A DNA stretch of 64,000 nt, taken from positions 310,001-374,000 of the forward strand of contig NZ_KL647133.1 of the NCBI RefSeq assembly GCF_000725805.1. The letters run 5' to 3'. The translations under genes were made by a program, and so were the position numbers. Each line of letters begins with the position of its first letter. The first letter of the stretch is position 1. The notes under the pieces are model-generated. The model searched no databases. It was given only the letters and a program-made list of their open reading frames with translations, and had not been told where the DNA came from. Positions 60,151 to 64,000 of the stretch are shown here, piece by piece. The DNA is from Streptomyces xanthophaeus (GTDB lineage Bacteria; Actinomycetota; Actinomycetes; Streptomycetales; Streptomycetaceae).

Positions 60151-60907
60151 ACTCCGGCCCGTCGTTCACCCGGCGGGCGTCAAGGACCGGGTCAGCGGCG
60201 AGCACTGGGGCGGGCGCCTCTACATGCGCGAGGTCTCCCTGCGCATCACCCGCCTCCTGGTCACGACCAAGGTCACGCCGAACCAGCTGACCTACGTCAT
60301 GACCCTCGCCGGCGTCCTCGCCCTCCCGGCCCTGCTGGTGCCGGGCATCCTGGGCGCCGTGCTCGGCGTGGTGGCCGTCCAGCTGTACCTGCTGCTCGAC
60401 TGCGTCGACGGCGAGGTGGCCCGCTGGAAGAAGCAGTTCTCGCTCTCCGGCGTCTACCTCGACCGGGTCGGCGCCTACCTGTGCGACGCGGCGGTGCTGG
60501 TCGGCTTCGGCCTGCGCGCCTCCGACCTGTGGGGCACCGGGCGGATCGACTGGCTGTGGGCCTTCCTGGGCACCCTCGCGGCGCTCGGCGCGATCCTGAT
60601 CAAGGCCGAGACCGACCTGGTCGGCGTCGCCCGCCACCAGGCCGGCAAGCCCGTGGTCAAGGACGCCGCGGCCGAGCCGCGCTCGTCCGGCATGGCGCTC
60701 GCCCGCCGGGCCGCGGCCGCGCTCAAGTTCCACCGCCTGGTCCTCGGCATCGAGGCCTCGCTGCTCATCCTGCTGCTGGCCGTCCTGGACCAGGTCCGCG
60801 GCGACCTGTTCTACTCCCGGGTGGGCGTGGCCGTACTGGCCGCCATCGCCATGCTCCAGACGGTGCTGCACCTGGTGTCCATCCTGGCCTCCAGCAGGCT
60901 CAAGTGA
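60128..60907 (+). CDS. CDP-alcohol phosphotransferase, motif variant, 259 aa
   Basis: Second membrane phosphotransferase of the locus. The motif reads DGEVARWKKQFSLSGVYLD then RVGA: the first, second and third acidic positions are in place but the last Asp of DGx2ARx8Gx3Dx3D is Ala. This Asp is the presumed catalytic base in characterised enzymes. Several helices follow (e.g. LLVPGILGAVLGVVAVQLYL before it). Overlap of 23 bases with the preceding gene and 4 (GTGA) with the next shows tight coupling. Confidence 0.85.
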   Translation: MPRPSVAELRPVVHPAGVKDRVSGEHWGGRLYMREVSLRITRLLVTTKVTPNQLTYVMTLAGVLALPALLVPGILGAVLGVVAVQLYLLLDCVDGEVARWKKQFSLSGVYLDRVGAYLCDAAVLVGFGLRASDLWGTGRIDWLWAFLGTLAALGAILIKAETDLVGVARHQAGKPVVKDAAAEPRSSGMALARRAAAALKFHRLVLGIEASLLILLLAVLDQVRGDLFYSRVGVAVLAAIAMLQTVLHLVSILASSRLK

Positions 60908-61788
60908 GTGCCCCGATGCGGCTGGGCGCCGTGATCATCACGATGGGCAACCGGCCCGACGAGCTCAAGGCGCTCCTGGACTCGGTGGCCCGGCAGGAGG
61001 GCGACCCGGTCGAGGTCGTCGTCGTGGGCCAGGGTGTCGAGGTCACGGGGCTCCCGGCGGAGGTCCGTACGGTCTCGCTGCCCGAGAACCTGGGCATCCC
61101 GGGCGGCCGCAACGTCGGCATCGAGGCCTTCGGCCCCGGCGGCAGCGACGTGGACGCCCTGCTCTTCCTCGACGACGACGGGCTGCTGGAGCGCACCGAC
61201 ACCGCCGAGCTGTGCCGCCAGGCCTTCGCGGAGGACCCCGCACTCGGGATCGTCAGCTTCCGGATCGCCGATCCGGACACCGGCGAGACCCAGCGGCGGC
61301 ACGTTCCGCGGCTGCGTGCCTCGGACCCGATGCGCTCCTCCCGGGTGACGACCTTCCTGGGCGGCGCCAACGCCGTCCGCACGAAGGTGTTCGAACAGGT
61401 CGGGGCCCTGCCGGGGGAGTTCTTCTACGCCCACGAGGAGACCGACCTGGCCTGGCGGGCGCTCGACGCGGGGTGGCTGATCGACTACCGGGCGGACATG
61501 GTGCTCCTGCACCCGACGACCGCCCCCTCCCGGCACGCGGTCTACCACCGTATGGTGGCTCGTAACCGGGTGTGGCTCGCCCGCCGCAACCTGCCCGCTC
61601 CGCTGGTCCCGGTCTACGTGGGCGTCTGGCTCCTGCTGACGCTCCTGCGCAGACCTTCGGCACCGGCGCTCAAGGCATGGTTCGGCGGTTTCAGGGAGGG
61701 ATGGACCACTCCCTGCGGTCCCCGGCGCCCCATGAGATGGCGTACGGTCTGGCGGCTGACCCGGCTGGGCAGACCGCCTGTCATCTGA
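60904..61788 (+). CDS. Family 2 glycosyltransferase, 294 aa
   Basis: GT-A fold transferase. Opens with GAVIITMGNRPDELKALLDS; metal-binding acidic motif in LLFLDDDGLL near residue 92; acceptor-side block FFYAHEETDLAWRALDAGW with ED-type catalytic residues near 185. The C-terminal part has one or two weakly hydrophobic segments (VPVYVGVWLLLTLLR) that suggest membrane association. GTG 60904 overlaps the previous stop. Likely adds a sugar to the lipid-linked phosphoalcohol product. Confidence 0.9.
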   Translation: MSAPMRLGAVIITMGNRPDELKALLDSVARQEGDPVEVVVVGQGVEVTGLPAEVRTVSLPENLGIPGGRNVGIEAFGPGGSDVDALLFLDDDGLLERTDTAELCRQAFAEDPALGIVSFRIADPDTGETQRRHVPRLRASDPMRSSRVTTFLGGANAVRTKVFEQVGALPGEFFYAHEETDLAWRALDAGWLIDYRADMVLLHPTTAPSRHAVYHRMVARNRVWLARRNLPAPLVPVYVGVWLLLTLLRRPSAPALKAWFGGFREGWTTPCGPRRPMRWRTVWRLTRLGRPPVI

Positions 61789-61883
61789 CGAGCCCGCGTC
61801 TGGGAACATGGCGCGATCACGGGCCTCGTGCCACCAGCCTGATGCCCGACCTGGCCGCATCTTGAAGACGAAAGTTTCAACTT
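61789..61883. other. Spacer before the ABC exporter genes
   Basis: Ninety-five bases without a gene. AAGTT-TC-AACTT, a small dyad, lies 4 bases before the GTG at 61884. This is the first real gap in the operon, so an internal promoter is possible. Confidence 0.35.
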
Positions 61884-62813
61884 GTGAGTGACACAACCCA
61901 CGACGGCGCCCTCGCCACGAGCAGGCCGCCGTCCGAAGACGCGGGGCTGAGCCCCGCGGAGCTCGCCAGGAAGTACGGCCTCTCCGTGAGCGGGGCCCGG
62001 CCCGGTCTGGGCGACTACGTACGGCAGCTCTGGGGCCGGCGCCACTTCATCATGGCCTTCTCCCGGGCCAAGCTGGTCGCCCAGTACAGCCAGGCGAAAC
62101 TCGGCCAGGTCTGGCAGGTGGCGACCCCACTGCTGAACGCGGCCGTCTACTGGCTGATCTTCGGCCTGATCCTCGGCGCGGGCAAGGAGATGCCCCCGGG
62201 CGTCTACGTCCCGTTCCTGATGATGGGCATCTTCGTCTTCACCTTCACCCAGAGCTCGGTGATGGCGGGCGTCCGGGCGATCTCCGGGAACCTCGGACTG
62301 GTGCGGGCCCTGCACTTCCCGCGGGCCGCCCTCCCGGTGTCGTTCTCGCTCCAGCAGCTCCAGCAGCTGATGTACTCGATGATCGTCGTCTTCATCATCG
62401 CGATCAGCTTCGGCAACTACCCGCAGCTCTCGTGGCTGCTGGTGATCCCGACGCTGGCGCTGCAGTTCGTCTTCAACACCGGCCTCGCCATGATCTTCGC
62501 GCGGATGGGTTCGAAGACCCCCGACCTGGCGCAGCTGATGCCGTTCGTCATGCGCACCTGGATGTACGCCTCCGGCGTCATGTTCCCGATCGGGATCTAC
62601 CTCAAGGACCAGCCGCAGTGGATCAGTGACGTGCTGCTGTGGAACCCGGTCGCGATCTACATGGACCTCATCCGGTTCGCGCTGATCGACGACTACGGCA
62701 GCAGCAACCTGCCCCCGCACGTGTGGCTCTTCGCCGTGGGCTGGGCCGCCGTGATCGGCCTCGGCGGCTTCGTGTACTTCTGGAAGTCTGAGGAGCGTTA
62801 CGGCCGTGGCTGA
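61884..62813 (+). CDS. ABC-2-type polysaccharide/teichoic-acid exporter permease (Wzm/TagG-like), 309 aa
   Basis: Six transmembrane segments between about residues 75 and 305 (e.g. LLNAAVYWLIFGLILGAG, PFLMMGIFVFTFTQSSVM, LMYSMIVVFIIAISF, LLVIPTLALQFVFNTGLAM, VWLFAVGWAAVIGLGGFVYF), with the ABC2_membrane layout. RYGRG ends the protein. The start GTG 61884 is near ACTTGTGAG. The ATPase gene overlaps by 8 bases, so this is one transporter. It would flip or export the lipid-linked product of the preceding genes. Confidence 0.93.
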   Translation: MSDTTHDGALATSRPPSEDAGLSPAELARKYGLSVSGARPGLGDYVRQLWGRRHFIMAFSRAKLVAQYSQAKLGQVWQVATPLLNAAVYWLIFGLILGAGKEMPPGVYVPFLMMGIFVFTFTQSSVMAGVRAISGNLGLVRALHFPRAALPVSFSLQQLQQLMYSMIVVFIIAISFGNYPQLSWLLVIPTLALQFVFNTGLAMIFARMGSKTPDLAQLMPFVMRTWMYASGVMFPIGIYLKDQPQWISDVLLWNPVAIYMDLIRFALIDDYGSSNLPPHVWLFAVGWAAVIGLGGFVYFWKSEERYGRG

Positions 62814-63588
62814 CAAGACTCAGGGGCGCGTCCCCACCGTGATCGCCGACGGCGTGCACATCGTCTACCGGGTCAACACGGGAGGCGCCGGCAAGGGCGC
62901 GGCCACTGCGGCGCTCAGCAAGATCCTGCGCCGGAACAAGGGCGAGGAGCGAGGCGTGCGCCGGGTCCACGCCGTGCGCGGGGTCTCCTTCACGGCGTAC
63001 CGCGGCGAGGCGATCGGCCTGATCGGCTCCAACGGCTCCGGCAAGTCCACCCTGCTGCGGGCCATCGCCGGCCTGCTGCCCTGCGAGGAGGGCAAGGTCT
63101 ACACCGACGGCCAGCCCTCGCTGCTGGGTGTGAACGCCGCGCTCATGAACGACCTCACCGGCGAGCGCAACATCGTGCTCGGCGGTCTCGCGATGGGTAT
63201 GAGCCGCGAGCAGATCAAGGAGCGCTATCAGAGCATCGTCGACTTCTCGGGCATCAACGAGAAGGGCGATTTCATCTCGCTGCCGATGCGCACCTACTCC
63301 TCCGGCATGGCGGCGCGTCTGCGATTCTCCATCGCGGCCGCGAAGGACCACGACGTCCTGATGATCGACGAAGCCCTGGCCACCGGTGACCGCAGCTTCC
63401 AGGTGCGTTCCGAAGACCGCATCCGCGAACTGCGGGAGAAGGCCGGAACGGTCTTCCTCGTCAGCCACAACAACAAGTCCATCCGCGACACCTGCGACCG
63501 GGTGCTGTGGCTGGAGAAGGGCGAACTCCTGATGGACGGGCCCACGGAGGAAGTCGTCTCGGCGTACGAGAAGGCGACCAACGGCTGA
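62806..63588 (+). CDS. ABC exporter ATPase (Wzt/TagH-like), 260 aa
   Basis: Nucleotide-binding subunit. Walker A GSNGSGKST near residue 75, signature TYSSGMAARLRFS (degenerate LSGGQ, typical for Wzt/TagH), Walker B DVLMIDEALATGD and switch His in VFLVSHNNKSI. An N-terminal insert of about 30 residues (GAGKGAATAALSKILRR) precedes the core. No C-terminal carbohydrate-binding domain, so export does not depend on a chain-end cap. Paired with the permease. Confidence 0.93.
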   Translation: MADKTQGRVPTVIADGVHIVYRVNTGGAGKGAATAALSKILRRNKGEERGVRRVHAVRGVSFTAYRGEAIGLIGSNGSGKSTLLRAIAGLLPCEEGKVYTDGQPSLLGVNAALMNDLTGERNIVLGGLAMGMSREQIKERYQSIVDFSGINEKGDFISLPMRTYSSGMAARLRFSIAAAKDHDVLMIDEALATGDRSFQVRSEDRIRELREKAGTVFLVSHNNKSIRDTCDRVLWLEKGELLMDGPTEEVVSAYEKATNG

Positions 63589-63635
63589 TCCGTTCCCGGA
63601 TCACCGCGCGATTCCGCGCGGTCCCAGCGGATTTC

Positions 63636-63672
63636 CGCAGGCCCCCGCCGCGCACCGCGGCGGGGGCCTGCG
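63636..63672 (+). terminator. 16-bp hairpin terminator of the CDP-alcohol/exporter operon
   Basis: CGCAGGCCCCCGCCGC and GCGGCGGGGGCCTGCG pair perfectly around a 5-base GCACC loop, 48 bases after the ATPase stop. Confidence 0.9.
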
Positions 63673-63767
63673 CGTGCGCCGGCGGAGCTCCGGACGACAT
63701 CCAGTGGCGGAGCGAATACCCGAGAGGCTTCCGCGCCGTTGTACAGCGTAAGCTGAGGCAGTCCTCA

Positions 63768-63860
63768 ATGGGGGACAAGAGGGGACGATTCCCCGCAGGT
63801 GAACGGCCCGGGGCGGCCCGGGGAAATTCCTGGCGGCGTGTCCGAAATAGGATGTATTAG
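63768..63860 (+). CDS. Very short basic ORF, 30 aa (doubtful)
   Basis: ATGGGGGACAAG... encodes a basic peptide ending RRVRNRMY. Codon use is not biased like the neighbours and a ribosome site is not clear. It could be chance, or part of the leader before the next gene. Confidence 0.2.
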   Translation: MGDKRGRFPAGERPGAARGNSWRRVRNRMY

Positions 63861-63883
63861 GTCGGCAGTGTAGAACGGGAGAC

Positions 63884-63958
63884 GTGACGGCAATGGCTAC
63901 GGGAATTCTCCGGCCCCCAGGCAATACGGCCGTCCCCGCCCCGGGCGGCGGGCGGTGA
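63884..63958 (+). CDS. Short upstream ORF, 24 aa, coupled to the next gene
   Basis: GTG 63884 (GGGAGA 3-8 bases upstream), with an in-frame ATG 63893. It encodes a peptide with ILRPPGNTAVPAPGGG and stops at 63958. Its TGA overlaps GTG 63955 as GTGA, which looks like translational coupling to a gene that begins at the window edge. Confidence 0.35.
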   Translation: MTAMATGILRPPGNTAVPAPGGGR

Positions 63959-64000
63959 CCCCGGGGCACAGCACCCGCCCCCTGCCCGACACGGTCCACG
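63955..64000 (+). CDS. Possible next gene, 3' truncated by the window
   Basis: GTG 63955 opens a frame (VTPGHSTRPLPDTVH) that is still open at the last base. Only 15 codons are visible, so no product can be named. Placement after the exporter operon and a strong terminator suggests a separate transcript. Confidence 0.3.
   Translation, partial: MTPGHSTRPLPDTVH

Noticed and set aside
1..64000. CRISPR arrays, tRNA or rRNA genes, IS elements
   Set aside because: No spaced identical direct repeats of CRISPR type, no cloverleaf with TTC-loop consensus, no rRNA-like conserved blocks and no transposase motifs were seen on reading either strand.

Overview
The window is chromosomal DNA of a Streptomyces or a close relative. 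GC is very high with strong G/C bias at third codon positions. The gene content is typical of the genus: a WhiB-like protein, an SsgA-like sporulation protein, an RsbW-like ATPase, an F420-type LLM oxidoreductase, an ATP-dependent ligase beside a LigD-type polymerase, and many GTG starts. I see no rRNA, tRNA, CRISPR array, insertion sequence or complete prophage.

Layout. 1-11,700: a DHA2 drug exporter with a C-terminal winged-helix-like extension (5' end outside the window), a cupin/XRE regulator with a NUDIX enzyme, a divergent CPYC flavoprotein, an FAD monooxygenase, a divergent ligase/polymerase pair, a small hydrolase preceded by a possible 16-aa leader peptide, and several small unknown proteins. 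11,800-13,450: an alpha/beta hydrolase and a TetR regulator that share a 12-base operator core. 13,586-16,458: a Wbl gene facing a tightly overlapped four-gene cassette with WXG-type proteins, probably type VII secretion cargo or accessory genes. 16,600-24,425: an acyl-ACP desaturase under a repeat-rich operator, an ABC-F ATPase, an SsgA-like protein, a YCF48-like secreted protein, a YciI protein divergent from endonuclease V, an enoyl-reductase-like protein and an MmcQ/YjbR protein.

24,520-34,871 is a lipid catabolism block: CoA transferase/racemase, LLM oxidoreductase, acyl-CoA dehydrogenase, thiolase and FadB-like multifunctional enzyme in one operon, then a maltokinase-cap protein, a MerR regulator and a divergent acyl-CoA synthetase. 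34,900-38,100 looks accessory: small cysteine-rich and orphan proteins, one frameshifted, divergent from an XRE regulator followed by an HD-domain phosphohydrolase. 38,150-43,030 holds secreted or conserved enzymes (sphingomyelinase, MpaB-like oxygenase, M1 aminopeptidase, SCO6745-like) and a G-rich repeat tract. 43,131-56,152 holds Tex, an ImmA/IrrE - multi-TM - SDR operon, a second ABC-F ATPase, two DJ-1/PfpI proteins, an enoyl-CoA hydratase, an HdeD-like protein, an RsbW-like ATPase, IPP isomerase and a methyltransferase-GNAT fusion.

56,577-63,588 is the most coherent biosynthetic locus. Seven genes, the first five mutually overlapping, encode a CDP-alcohol phosphotransferase with an N-terminal extension, a LicC-like nucleotidyltransferase, a glycerol-1-phosphate-dehydrogenase-like enzyme, a second CDP-alcohol phosphotransferase lacking a motif aspartate, a GT2 glycosyltransferase and a Wzm/Wzt-type ABC exporter. 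Together they suggest production and export of an undescribed phosphopolyol or glycerophosphate-containing envelope lipid or glycopolymer. A strong hairpin terminator ends it, and a further gene appears to start at the window edge.
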